This document shows, piece after piece, positions 1 to 7,713 of a stretch of DNA of 64,000 nucleotides. The stretch lies in the NCBI RefSeq assembly GCF_004798665.1, contig NZ_CP039292.1:1550001-1614000 (forward strand). The letters are read 5' to 3'. Origin of the DNA: Actinomyces procaprae (lineage in GTDB: Bacteria > Actinomycetota > Actinomycetes > Actinomycetales > Actinomycetaceae). How positions within the stretch are numbered: the stretch's first letter is position 1; each line of letters begins with the position of its first letter. Both the position numbers and the translations under genes were made by a program. Below the pieces are notes generated by a model that was not told where the DNA came from, made no database searches, and saw only the letters and a program-made list of their open reading frames with translations.

Positions 1-21
1 GGAGGAGATTGAGCGGCTGTC

Positions 22-771
22 CTAGCCCAGCGGCGTTCCGGTCGCCTGCTCCAGTTCGGCCAGCAGCCGATCCTGGAAGTCGACGTCGGTGGCACGCCGG
101 TCGGGTTGCTGAGTGCGCTGGTGGTGCCAGTAGGCGCTTACGTGGGTGCGTGGGTCCTCACCGAGGGCCAGCCAGGCCTGGGTGCGGTGCCCGGCCTCCA
201 GGTCGTCCGGGGCGCCGGCGCCGCCCATGCGGGTGGGCACCCAGCCCGGGTCGACGGCGTTGGCCCACGTGCCCGGACGGAGCCGACCCACCGCGGCGGC
301 CAGCGCCGTCACCAGCAGTTTGGAGTCCGAGTACGACACCGTCGGCCGCGTGCCCGTCCAGTCGACTCCTGCCAGGCGGGTGGTGTTGAGCCGGGCACCG
401 CGGTGCATGCTGGAGGAGAGGTACACGTGGCGCTGTGCGGGCACTAGGGCGGTGAGCAGGTAGGGGGCGATGACGTTGACGGCCAGCACCAGGGCCTCGT
501 CCATGGTGCCGGCATTGTGGACGACGGCGTCCACACCTCCCAGAGCGGCTACCTGCTCGGCCACCTCCCGCACCTGCGTCTGCTCCGCCAGGTCCCCGAC
601 GACGCCGGGCACGTCCGCACCCACGGCGCGGCCGACGGTGTCGAGCTGCTCGGGGCGGCGCACATGCGCCACCACCTGTGCCCCGGCGTCCAGCAGGTCG
701 CCCAGGGCGCCGAGGCCCAGACCTTGGCTCGTTCCGGTCACCAGTACACGTGTCACTGTGGTGTTCTCCAT
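22..771 (-). CDS. SDR family NAD(P)-dependent oxidoreductase
   Basis: Classical short-chain dehydrogenase/reductase of 249 residues; substrate unknown. Visible motifs are the Rossmann glycine motif TGTSQGLG (residues 12-19), NAG (86-88), the serine cluster near 119-121 and the catalytic YSDSK (Y147, K151). The ATG at 771 has GAGGAG only one base upstream, too close for a good ribosome site; a GTG at 756 has GGAG at better spacing and may be the true start. The gene follows the HXXEE pair on the same strand with a 54-bp gap, so it may be read with them or from its own promoter. Family assignment is firm, function is not. Confidence 0.85.
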   Translation of the reverse strand: MENTTVTRVLVTGTSQGLGLGALGDLLDAGAQVVAHVRRPEQLDTVGRAVGADVPGVVGDLAEQTQVREVAEQVAALGGVDAVVHNAGTMDEALVLAVNVIAPYLLTALVPAQRHVYLSSSMHRGARLNTTRLAGVDWTGTRPTVSYSDSKLLVTALAAAVGRLRPGTWANAVDPGWVPTRMGGAGAPDDLEAGHRTQAWLALGEDPRTHVSAYWHHQRTQQPDRRATDVDFQDRLLAELEQATGTPLG

Positions 772-792
772 TCTCCTCGGTCGGCTTGACGA

Positions 793-800
793 TAACGTTA
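793..800. promoter_or_regulatory. Short palindrome TAACGTTA upstream of the SDR gene
   Basis: TAACGTTA is a perfect 8-bp palindrome 22 bp before the SDR start, in a gap of 54 bp. It could be a half-size operator or part of a promoter. It is short enough to arise by chance, so this is only a candidate. Confidence 0.2.
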
Positions 801-825
801 CCGCCTCACGGTCGAGGAGCGGCGG

Positions 826-1347
826 TCATGAACGATCGTGGCCGGCTGCCGCAAGTAAGAGTTCCGCCCCGGCGTGTGCGGCGACCAGTACGGGCAGGGA
901 GGCAGCCAGCCCGGCCGGCGACACGCGGGAGGGCACGCCCTGGGCCCGAAGTGCGCAGCGCGCCCAGGCGCCGTAGCCGATCACCAGCGGTGCGGTGAGA
1001 GCCCCGGACACGTACCCGCCCCGGACCGCACACGCCGCCAGATGGGCGAAGCCGTGCAGGCCCCAGGCCGCGGCCGCGTTCTGGAACCAGGCGGAGCGAC
1101 CGCCGCTGCGGAATCCCGCCACCGAGGCGCCGACCCAGTGAATCCCGATCAGGGCGATCGCCAGACGCACATGCGCCTGACTCCACCCCTCGCGCCGCGC
1201 CCCTTCCGGAAGCGGCATCCATTCCGGCGCGCGGCGTAGCAGCCAGGTGGAGGAGGCCCGGTAGGTGAATAGTTCCTCTCCGTCGTTGAGCAGATAGCAG
1301 GCGGCCAGCCCCAGCGCCGCCGCCTTGACGCCGGCGGGCCGCGTCAT
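826..1347 (-). CDS. HXXEE-like small membrane protein, motif degenerate
   Basis: A 173-residue hydrophobic protein, paralogous to the gene just upstream. Both share an R-rGRS(a/G) segment followed by a helix with a G(L/M)H-F-HL pattern, a glycine/alanine-rich membrane segment and an A-ALRA-GV loop. In the HXXEE family, named for a His-x-x-Glu-Glu motif, this position reads N21-D-G-E24-E25 here, so the histidine is replaced by asparagine. The start is the ATG at 1347, overlapping the stop of the upstream gene as ATGA, which implies translational coupling. The family is associated with integral membrane proteins of unknown function; no activity can be assigned. Confidence 0.65.
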   Translation of the reverse strand: MTRPAGVKAAALGLAACYLLNDGEELFTYRASSTWLLRRAPEWMPLPEGARREGWSQAHVRLAIALIGIHWVGASVAGFRSGGRSAWFQNAAAAWGLHGFAHLAACAVRGGYVSGALTAPLVIGYGAWARCALRAQGVPSRVSPAGLAASLPVLVAAHAGAELLLAAAGHDRS

Positions 1348-1850
1348 GAGGTGAAGCTCCGCCAGCGCCGCGCGGCCAGGTACCCGGCCCCGTGCAGCGC
1401 GACGCCGACGACGGGGAAGGCCGGAATGGTCCACCGGGCCGCCCTCGGCTCGACGCCGTCGGCCCGCAGAGCCGCCTTGGCGAAGCCCCAGAACGGGAGC
1501 ACGACCGGGAGGGCGGTGGCGCAGCCGGGCGTGTAGCCGCGGGCCAGTGCTGCCGAGCCCAGGTGCAGGAAGGCGTGCATGCCGTAGCCGTAGAGCATCG
1601 CCTGGTAGAAGCCCGAGCGGCCGCGGGTGCGGTAGCCGTCCGCGGAGGCCGCCGCCATCAACACCCCCATCAGGCTCAGTGCCACATACACCTGGTCGCG
1701 CGACATCCCCCGCGTGCGTACGTCCTCGGGCAGCAGTGGCAGGGCGTGGAGGAAGGGGGGACGGCGCCCGGGCATGGTCGCGTACTCCTCCAGGTCGTGG
1801 ACCGGCCAGGAGAGAAACAGTCCTGAAGTCGCCAAGTCAACTCTGTCCAT
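1344..1850 (-). CDS. HXXEE domain-containing membrane protein
   Basis: A 168-residue protein with the intact family motif H18-D-L-E21-E22 near the N-terminus and several hydrophobic segments. The start is the ATG at 1850. It is the first gene of a two-gene operon with its paralogue (4-bp overlap) and is transcribed divergently from a TetR regulator whose start lies 108 bp away. Divergence plus a dyad in the shared gap suggests the TetR represses this pair. The biochemical role of HXXEE proteins is unknown to me; a tandem pair with one intact and one altered motif suggests a heteromeric membrane unit, which is inference. Confidence 0.7.
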   Translation of the reverse strand: MDRVDLATSGLFLSWPVHDLEEYATMPGRRPPFLHALPLLPEDVRTRGMSRDQVYVALSLMGVLMAAASADGYRTRGRSGFYQAMLYGYGMHAFLHLGSAALARGYTPGCATALPVVLPFWGFAKAALRADGVEPRAARWTIPAFPVVGVALHGAGYLAARRWRSFTS

Positions 1851-1870
1851 GGGGCCTCCCAGGATATCGC

Positions 1871-1896
1871 TACCAATAGTTGCGCAACCTACAGTA
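1871..1896. promoter_or_regulatory. Candidate TetR operator, 26-bp dyad
   Basis: TAC-N5-GTTGCGCAAC-N5-GTA is symmetric about 1883/1884: a perfect 10-bp core (1879-1888) plus matched outer TAC/GTA triplets. It lies between the divergent HXXEE operon (start 1850) and tetR (start 1959), the expected place for an autoregulatory TetR site. Confidence 0.5.
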
Positions 1897-1958
1897 GCGG
1901 AAGTGGGTGTCAGATGGAAGAATTGCGTGCGATCCGGTGACAGGATGAGGAGGACGCC

Positions 1959-2636
1959 GTGGCGGGCAGGCCAGACGACACGGGTGAGGCGGGCCGACGG
2001 GCCGGGCTGCGCGCCGGCACTGCTCGGCGCACAGATGCGGGCCGCGGCGGACGGCCGCGCGACACTGCGCTGGACGAACGCATCCTGCGGGAAACCTTCG
2101 CTCTGTTGACCGAGGTGGGGCTGCGCGGTCTGCGCATCGACGCGGTAGCTGCGCGTGCGGGCGTCCCCAAGTCCACGATCTACCGGCGCTGGCACTCCCT
2201 GGCCGAGATTGCCGTCGACGCCGTCGACGCCGCCCTCGGGCCGCGGGAGTTCCCGGCGGGTAAGGACCCTTTGGTCGACCTCGCTCGCATCATCGTCCAC
2301 ACCTGGCGACTGCTCATGCGCCCGCCCCTGACGACGGCGCTGCCCGGCCTGGGTATGGAGCTCGCCGGGCACCCCCGGGCGGCCGCCGCCTACCGGGAAC
2401 GCGTGATCGCGCCCCTGCGGGACGGGGCGATTGCCGCCGTCGCCCGCGCGGTGGACACCGGAGCGTGGAACGGACCGGACCCGGAGACCTCCGTGGACAT
2501 GCTGGTGGGCACTTTCCTGTACCGGCTGACCTACCTTGGTCAGACCCCGGACCTGGAGGAGGTGTTCCGCGTGGCGGAGCTGATTGCCGGACGGGAGCTG
2601 CCGAGGTCTCGCGTGAAGCAGCACTCCGAGATATAG
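1959..2636 (+). CDS. TetR/AcrR family transcriptional regulator
   Basis: A 225-residue regulator. After a basic, disordered 35-residue N-terminus comes the TetR DNA-binding domain, with ILRETFALLTEVGLRGL and a recognition helix region around AGVPKSTIYRRWHS (roughly residues 40-85), then an all-helical ligand-binding domain. The start is GTG at 1959, preceded by GAGGAGG five bases upstream. It is divergent from the HXXEE pair and probably controls both itself and that operon through the dyad at 1871-1896. The ligand is unknown. A GC-rich hairpin follows the stop. Confidence 0.9.
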   Translation: MAGRPDDTGEAGRRAGLRAGTARRTDAGRGGRPRDTALDERILRETFALLTEVGLRGLRIDAVAARAGVPKSTIYRRWHSLAEIAVDAVDAALGPREFPAGKDPLVDLARIIVHTWRLLMRPPLTTALPGLGMELAGHPRAAAAYRERVIAPLRDGAIAAVARAVDTGAWNGPDPETSVDMLVGTFLYRLTYLGQTPDLEEVFRVAELIAGRELPRSRVKQHSEI

Positions 2637-2975
2637 CGGCGCTTCGAGTTCTGGGTGCGGTGGACTTCGGGCTTGCCCACCAGGGGTCTGCCGGAACTGG
2701 GTCTGTGCGTGGGGAGGGGTGAGGCGCTTACGCCTCTCCGACCCTCCGAACCGGCATGGCGAACTCTCAAACGCGAGGAGCCAGATTGATGCCGCGTTTA
2801 CGTCCCGGAAAACCGCAGCCTAATTTCATTGTTTTCCCAGATTGGGTGCTCGCCGTATCGAATTGGTGAATTCTCCCACGGTTGCATGAGTGGCGTACTA
2901 AATTGCCTCCCAGGTGGTCGGCCGACGCCACCCAGTCAATACTTCATCAGTGCTCACACATGAAAAGAGGCTCCC
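2637..2975 (+). other. Intergenic region between tetR and bile salt hydrolase
   Basis: No gene is seen in these 339 bases. The first half is GC-rich and holds a hairpin at 2718-2739. From about 2790 to 2905 the composition turns clearly AT-richer than the surroundings, the likely promoter region of the bile salt hydrolase, but no good -35/-10 pair could be fixed. GAGG lies before the ATG at 2976. Confidence 0.5.
2718..2739 (+). terminator. Hairpin after tetR
   Basis: GAGGCG-CTTA-CGCCTC forms a perfect 6-bp stem with a tetraloop (2721-2736), with two further G-C pairs after a mismatch. No T-run follows, so termination is only likely. Confidence 0.4.
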
Positions 2976-3947
2976 ATGTGCACGGGAATCAGGTTCACGG
3001 ACAATGAAGGCAATATGTACTTCGGGCGAAACCTGGACTGGAGCACCTCCTACGGCGAGCGCGTCGTCGTCGTGCCCCCGGGCTTCATGATCCGCTCGGC
3101 GTTCGGCGAGGACGCTCCGGCAGCACACGCGGTGATCGGCATGGGCATCGTCTACGAGGACTACCCCCTGTACTTCGACTGCGGCAACGACGCCGGCCTG
3201 GCCGTCGCCGGGCTGAACTTCCCCGGCTACGCCTGCTACCAGGACGGGCCGGTGGTCGGCAAGACGAATGTGGCCGCCTATGAGTTCCCGCTGTGGATCG
3301 CCGCCAACTTCACCAGCGTCGACGAGGCGGAGGCGGCGCTGGCGGAGACGGCCATCGTGGCCAAACCGGTCAGTGACAGCCTCGGCGTCTCGCTACTGCA
3401 CTGGATCATCGGCGACGGGCGGCGCAGCATCGTGGTGGAATACATGAAGGACGGCATGCACATTCACCACAACCCGGTGGACGCATTGGCCAACCAGCCC
3501 ACCTTCGACTGGCACATGGAGAATCTGCGCACCTTCATCACCGCCAGCGGCGACCTTCCCGATGCCGCCCATTGGCGCGACGCCGAACTCACGCCCTTCG
3601 GGTCCGGCGCCGGCATGCGGGGAATACCCGGCGACTACTACTCGCCGTCAAGATTCGCCAAGGCCGCATTCCTCAACGCCCATTACCCGGTTAAGGACAA
3701 CGAGGCGGAGAACGTCTCCCGCATGTTCCACACGCTCGGCAACGTCTCCATGGTGGATGGGGCCGCGCTCATGGCCGACGGCGCCTACGAGCGCACGCTG
3801 TACACCGGCTGCTTCTCAACGCGCACCGGCACCTACTACTACTCGACCTACGACGACCCGGCGCTTCGCTGCGTGAGCCTGGCCGACTGCGCGGCTGCCG
3901 ATGCGGCCCGGCTGCTTGAGCCGGAGCCGCGTATCTGGCGCCCATAG
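2976..3947 (+). CDS. bsh: Choloylglycine hydrolase (bile salt hydrolase)
   Basis: Ntn-family amidase of 323 residues (family usually about 315-330). It deconjugates glycine or taurine from bile salts; penicillin V acylases share the fold. Every active-site position of the family can be placed: Cys2, exposed after loss of Met1, R18, D21, N81, N173 and R226. No signal peptide, so cytoplasmic. It stands alone, with an AT-richer upstream region and a HAD phosphatase 112 bp downstream. No bile transporter is adjacent. The intact catalytic set supports hydrolase activity; bile salt versus penicillin V preference cannot be decided by eye. Confidence 0.88.
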   Translation: MCTGIRFTDNEGNMYFGRNLDWSTSYGERVVVVPPGFMIRSAFGEDAPAAHAVIGMGIVYEDYPLYFDCGNDAGLAVAGLNFPGYACYQDGPVVGKTNVAAYEFPLWIAANFTSVDEAEAALAETAIVAKPVSDSLGVSLLHWIIGDGRRSIVVEYMKDGMHIHHNPVDALANQPTFDWHMENLRTFITASGDLPDAAHWRDAELTPFGSGAGMRGIPGDYYSPSRFAKAAFLNAHYPVKDNEAENVSRMFHTLGNVSMVDGAALMADGAYERTLYTGCFSTRTGTYYYSTYDDPALRCVSLADCAAADAARLLEPEPRIWRP

Positions 3948-4059
3948 CGGCGGCGGTCGGGACTGCTGCAGGACCAAGCCGCTCCGGTCGGCGGTGCGCG
4001 CCGTATCCGCGACCTGGCGGAGACGGCGCGCACCGCCGTCGTCTGGAACAATCTTCGCC

Positions 4060-4929
4060 GTGACAAGTTCCGTACCTCCCGCCCCCGGTATCAGTCGCCC
4101 CTTGCTGCCGTCAGCGCCCATAGACCTGCGCCTGGTCGTCTCGGACATGGACGGCACGCTGCTCGACGGAAACGGCCTGCTGCCGGCCGGTTTCGCCGAC
4201 GCCGTCGCCCGCATGCAAGCGCACGGAGTGCTGTTCGCCCCGGCCTCCGGTCGCCAACTCGCCAACCTGCGCGCCGTGCTCGGTGAGGCGGTGTCACGCT
4301 CACCGATCATCGCTGAGAACGGCACCCTGGTGGTTCAGGGCGACCAGGTGATCCACTGCGAGACGATAAGCGTCGATGACACGATCGCCGCCGTCGACAC
4401 CACCCGCGACCTGCGCATCGACGGCTACGACGTCGGCGCCGTCCTGGCCGGAGTCGACTGCGCCTACATCGACCGGCAGGACCCGCCGTTCGTGGAGGAG
4501 GTCTCCCGCTACTACCACGAGCTCGAGGTAGTCGACGACCTGCTGGCCGTGCCACTGGACCGCACCCTGAAGGTGGCCGTCTACGACTTCGGCGACGTCG
4601 AGGCCGGCAGCTCCCAGGCACTGAAGACCGCCGTCCCCGGCGTTCAGGCCGTGGTCTCCGGCGAGCACTGGACCGACCTCATGCCCCGTGCCGCGTCCAA
4701 GGGCCGGGCACTGGCCGCCCTACAGGAGCGCACCGGCATCACCCCGGAGCAGACGGCGGTATTCGGTGACTACCTCAATGACTTGGACATGTACGACCAC
4801 GCCGCACTGTCCTTCGCCATGGCCAACGCCCACCCCGGCATTCAAGCCGTCGCCCACTGGATCGCGCCGGCGAACACTGACAACGGGGTCCTGCGCACCA
4901 TCGACGTCCTGCTGGACCGGCTCGGCTGA
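4060..4929 (+). CDS. Cof-type HAD family hydrolase
   Basis: A 289-residue haloacid dehalogenase-type phosphatase of the Cof/YidA group, expected to act on small phosphorylated metabolites in the cytoplasm. Motif I is D29-M-D31-G-T, motif II serine is S63 (ASGR), motif III lysine is about K214 (SKGR) and motif IV is GDYLND (about 236-241). The start chosen is GTG at 4060, about 20 residues before the first beta strand; the frame stays open upstream but that sequence looks non-coding. The substrate cannot be named. Confidence 0.87.
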   Translation: MTSSVPPAPGISRPLLPSAPIDLRLVVSDMDGTLLDGNGLLPAGFADAVARMQAHGVLFAPASGRQLANLRAVLGEAVSRSPIIAENGTLVVQGDQVIHCETISVDDTIAAVDTTRDLRIDGYDVGAVLAGVDCAYIDRQDPPFVEEVSRYYHELEVVDDLLAVPLDRTLKVAVYDFGDVEAGSSQALKTAVPGVQAVVSGEHWTDLMPRAASKGRALAALQERTGITPEQTAVFGDYLNDLDMYDHAALSFAMANAHPGIQAVAHWIAPANTDNGVLRTIDVLLDRLG

Positions 4930-4999
4930 CGCCGATCCGACCCGGCGCTGCCAGGGCCAGTAGTCCTGCTGTACGCGGCGCCACACCGGGCGCCACTGC

Positions 5000-6070
5000 T
5001 CAACACGGGCTGTTCAAGGCCGCTCCCAATGCGGACACGGCCTCAGCGCGAAAGTCCCGCATGGCGGCCGACCAGGTGCAGTAGTCGGCTCCGTGATACA
5101 TACCCGGCTCCACTCGCAGCTGGACGCGCGCCCCGGCCTGACGCAGGCGCTCGGCATATGCGCGGTCATCATCCAGGAACAGATCCAGCTCCCCGACGCC
5201 GATCCAGGCGTCCGGCAAGGCGGACAGGTCCTTGCGCCGTGCCGGCACCGCCCAACGGCCCAGCGCCGAATCCGGGGCGTCGGACGGGGGCGGGGCGGAC
5301 TGGACCGGGCGACCCAGATAGGCGCCCCAGCTCTCGGCATTGCGGCGGGCGGTCCACACGAACTCTCCGCGCCCGGGAGTCTCCACTCCGCCGGCGCCGG
5401 TACGGTCATCTAGCATCGGGTAGATCAGGAGCTGGAAGGCGAGGGGGATGCCCTCATCCAGAGCGCGTTGCGCCAGGGCTGCGGCCAGCCCGCCGCCGGC
5501 GCTGGCGCCGCCTACGGCGATCCGCGCGGGATCCACGCCCAAGTCGTCGGCCCGGTGCCCCAACCACCGCAGGACCGCGTCGGCGTCGTCCAGGGCGGCG
5601 GGGTAGGGATGGGCCGGAGCGAGCCGATAGTCGACAGAAACCACCAGGATGCTCAGCTCCCGTGCGATGCGGGAGCACAGTAGGTGGTCCTGGGCCGGGC
5701 TGCCCCCGACGTGTCCGCCGCCGTGGAGCCAAATCAGGGCGCCGCTGGGTGAGGCCTGCTGACGGTTCGCAGCCTCATAAACCCAGACAGGAACCTCCCG
5801 TCCCTGCCAGGATGCGGTCTCACGTCTGCCCAGGCGGGCGGGGAACACTCTCGCAGGAAGTCGGTTTGACAGCAGCGTGGAGAAGTCGGCGGGCAGGTCC
5901 TCAGGCTCCCCGGACTGCCCCCGGCCGATCACGAGCAGAGGGGCCCGCAGCTCATGGGCAACGCGTTCCAGCCCGGGTCCCAGCTCGCGGCGGCGAACCG
6001 CCAACGCCCCCACAGCGCTGAGGGCGACGATCGTGGCAGCGCCGAGGGTGGCGCGAGCGGATGGCGGCAT
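5000..6070 (-). CDS. Alpha/beta hydrolase of the HSL / carboxylesterase type
   Basis: A 356-residue esterase with an N-terminal hydrophobic segment (about 8-25) that may anchor it in the membrane. The oxyanion-hole motif HGGG is at 116-119, the nucleophile elbow G188-A-S190-A-G192, the likely acid D296 and the histidine H326. This is the hormone-sensitive lipase arrangement, so small acyl esters are the likely substrates. The ATG at 6070 has GGAGC upstream. It lies 12 bp after the S4 protein gene on the same strand, so they are probably co-transcribed. It converges with the HAD gene; a weak 6-bp hairpin (4977-4994) lies between them. Confidence 0.85.
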   Translation of the reverse strand: MPPSARATLGAATIVALSAVGALAVRRRELGPGLERVAHELRAPLLVIGRGQSGEPEDLPADFSTLLSNRLPARVFPARLGRRETASWQGREVPVWVYEAANRQQASPSGALIWLHGGGHVGGSPAQDHLLCSRIARELSILVVSVDYRLAPAHPYPAALDDADAVLRWLGHRADDLGVDPARIAVGGASAGGGLAAALAQRALDEGIPLAFQLLIYPMLDDRTGAGGVETPGRGEFVWTARRNAESWGAYLGRPVQSAPPPSDAPDSALGRWAVPARRKDLSALPDAWIGVGELDLFLDDDRAYAERLRQAGARVQLRVEPGMYHGADYCTWSAAMRDFRAEAVSALGAALNSPC

Positions 6071-6082
6071 CGGGTGCTCCTG

Positions 6083-6553
6083 CTAGTCCTGGTCGAGAAT
6101 GTGCTCGATGTCCACGGCGGATCCTCGCGTGGCGCGCAATGCGTCGAGCTGGCGGCGTTCCTTCTTAGTGGGACGGCCGGCGCCGCGATCCCGGATGATT
6201 GCCGCCGGCGCGTCCAGTGGCGTCGGCCGCGGCGGGGAGAAGTCGGTGTATGCGGTGCGGGCGATCGGCGCGCCCACCCGTTTAACCAGGATGCGCTCCA
6301 CCCGCAGAAGGCGATCGAAACCCTGCACGCGGTAGCGGATCTCATCGCCTACCTTGACGTGCTGGGACGGCTTGGCGGCTTCTCCGTTGATGCGCACATG
6401 ACCGGCGCGGCAGGCCGCGGTCGCGGCGGAGCGTGACTTGACCTGCCGCACGCTCCACAGCCACACGTCAACCCGCGCCGACGCAGGATCGTTGGCGTCG
6501 GGAGCGCTCCGACTGTCGCTTCCGGTCGTTCGGTCCGACTGGGTATCCGCCAC
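6083..6553 (-). CDS. S4-domain RNA-binding protein (Hsp15/HslR-like)
   Basis: About 156 residues from GTG 6553 (a GTG at 6595 would add 14). A disordered acidic/serine-rich leader is followed by an S4 RNA-binding domain beginning VDVWLWSVRQVKSRSAA and containing RAGHVRINGE and a KVGDEI loop, then a basic tail with GRPTKKERRQ typical of actinobacterial Hsp15-like proteins. Hsp15 rescues stalled 50S subunits in E. coli; the same role here is inferred. A 7-bp hairpin CCGATCC-TAGA-GGATCGG (6558-6575) sits directly before the GTG 6553 start, which is part of why I prefer that start. Confidence 0.8.
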   Translation of the reverse strand: MADTQSDRTTGSDSRSAPDANDPASARVDVWLWSVRQVKSRSAATAACRAGHVRINGEAAKPSQHVKVGDEIRYRVQGFDRLLRVERILVKRVGAPIARTAYTDFSPPRPTPLDAPAAIIRDRGAGRPTKKERRQLDALRATRGSAVDIEHILDQD

Positions 6554-6592
6554 GTGTCCGATCCTAGAGGATCGGGCGTTGGGCCTCAGTGC

Positions 6593-6665
6593 CACTTCTA
6601 CCGACCTCGGTACGTAAGATCTACCGACCTCGGTACGTAAGATCTACCGATCTCGGTGAGAAGTG
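6593..6665. repeat. Palindromic tandem element, three ACCGAYCTCGGT units
   Basis: Three copies of the inverted repeat ACCGA-YC-TCGGT start at 6600, 6623 and 6646, an exact 23-bp period; the two spacers are identical 11-mers ACGTAAGATCT. The block is bounded by CACTTCT (6593-6599) and its complement AGAAGTG (6659-6665), making one large dyad. It covers the end of the nuclease gene, supplying its last codons, and the gap before the S4 gene. A related copy lies after fas at 57486-57529. Confidence 0.85.
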
Positions 6666-7684
6666 CGCTGGCGGGGGAGGGCGGCGCGTCCGCGGGCCAC
6701 CAGTCCCGCACCGATCAGCAACGAGCCCGCGGCACAGGCGAGCAGGTACGAGCGGTTGCCGGCCACAGCCACAGCCACGTCGGCGCCGATCCGGTGTGCG
6801 CGTTCCAGGGCGGAGGGGGCGCCGTCGCCACCGGCAGCGCAGTCGGTCAGAACCTCGCGCAGGGCGGTGACGTCGGCCTCGGGCAGGCCCAGCCCGTAGG
6901 CGGCGGCCACACTGACGAAGCGCTGGGCATACTCGCAGCGGAAGCCGGTATTGGGCGGCCACCAGCCCGGCCCGGTGGCGGTGGTCCAAGTTCCCGTCTC
7001 CGTAGAACCGGCCGGGCAGGTGGCCGGGCCGCAGTTGGACTTTTCCTGATTGGCCGCGCCATCCACCGCCAGCAGATTCAATGGATCATTGGCGACCAGC
7101 AGACGCCGGCGCTGATTCCACTGCCAGGCCCCGTGCGCGTACAGGTAGTTCAGCGGGATCACGTGGTCGATCTGAACGGCGTCGGAGGTGTCCTGTCCCC
7201 GCTCGAAGGCGATCTCGTCGCCGGTGTACGGGTCGTGCAGAGTGCCGAACCAGACCGTGGCGTCGGGGCAGACGGCCGCCCCCTGACCGCGCCCGGCTTC
7301 GATGTCCTGCGTGCCGTCCTCGCGGGAGAAGTCCGCGTCGGTCAGGTCCCGGGCCAGGATCTCATTGCGGGTGTCGCAGCCGTCGCCGTCGACGTCCATC
7401 CACGCCTGGCCGAACCAGCCGGTGCGCGAACCCCCCTCACCCCAGGAGACGGCGGCGGGGGAGTCCTCCGGCAAGGCCTCGAGCGCGTCCAAGGCCTCCG
7501 CCGCGCCCAGCACGAGCCGCTCGCGCTCGTCCCAGGAGACAGCGGCCGCGGTTGGCGCATCCGCCGAACTCGCGGTATCCGCTGCCGCCGGGGGCCAGAC
7601 CGCGCACGGAGTCAGGGCGAGCGCTGCCGCAAGCGCGCAGGCCGCCGGCACCGTCCGGGCGGATCGGTGGAGACGAGGCAGCAT
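6644..7684 (-). CDS. Exported HNH-type nuclease (GmrSD C-terminal / DUF1524-like)
   Basis: A 346-residue protein starting at ATG 7684. It opens with a signal peptide (basic RLHRSAR, then an alanine/leucine core ending near AAADT) and closes with a hydrophobic segment followed by a basic tail, so it is probably exported and membrane-anchored. The centre carries the HNH-like core of the GmrSD C-terminal family: IDHVIPLNYLY (H174), ANDPLNLLAV (about 198-207) and NQEKSNCGPA. A DVDGDGCDTRNE segment matches other exported members. It is probably an extracellular DNase for nutrient or competition use, not a GmrSD restriction enzyme, since the DGQQR-type N-terminal domain is absent. The stop lies inside the repeat element. 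Confidence 0.8.
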   Translation of the reverse strand: MLPRLHRSARTVPAACALAAALALTPCAVWPPAAADTASSADAPTAAAVSWDERERLVLGAAEALDALEALPEDSPAAVSWGEGGSRTGWFGQAWMDVDGDGCDTRNEILARDLTDADFSREDGTQDIEAGRGQGAAVCPDATVWFGTLHDPYTGDEIAFERGQDTSDAVQIDHVIPLNYLYAHGAWQWNQRRRLLVANDPLNLLAVDGAANQEKSNCGPATCPAGSTETGTWTTATGPGWWPPNTGFRCEYAQRFVSVAAAYGLGLPEADVTALREVLTDCAAGGDGAPSALERAHRIGADVAVAVAGNRSYLLACAAGSLLIGAGLVARGRAALPRQRTSHRDR

Positions 7685-7713
7685 GATGGGCGGGTTCCGC
7701 GGCCGGAGGCGGC

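Noticed and set aside
1851..2624. Long minus-strand frame extending the HXXEE gene through tetR to 426 codons
   Set aside because: The upstream part is the antisense shadow of tetR; the family begins at the ATG at 1850.
4977..4994. GGCGCC hairpin between convergent HAD and esterase genes as a terminator
   Set aside because: Only six base pairs and no T-run; common by chance at this GC content.
6644..7684. GmrSD type IV restriction system
   Set aside because: Only the HNH-like C-terminal domain is present, and a signal peptide points to export; no partner restriction subunit is adjacent.
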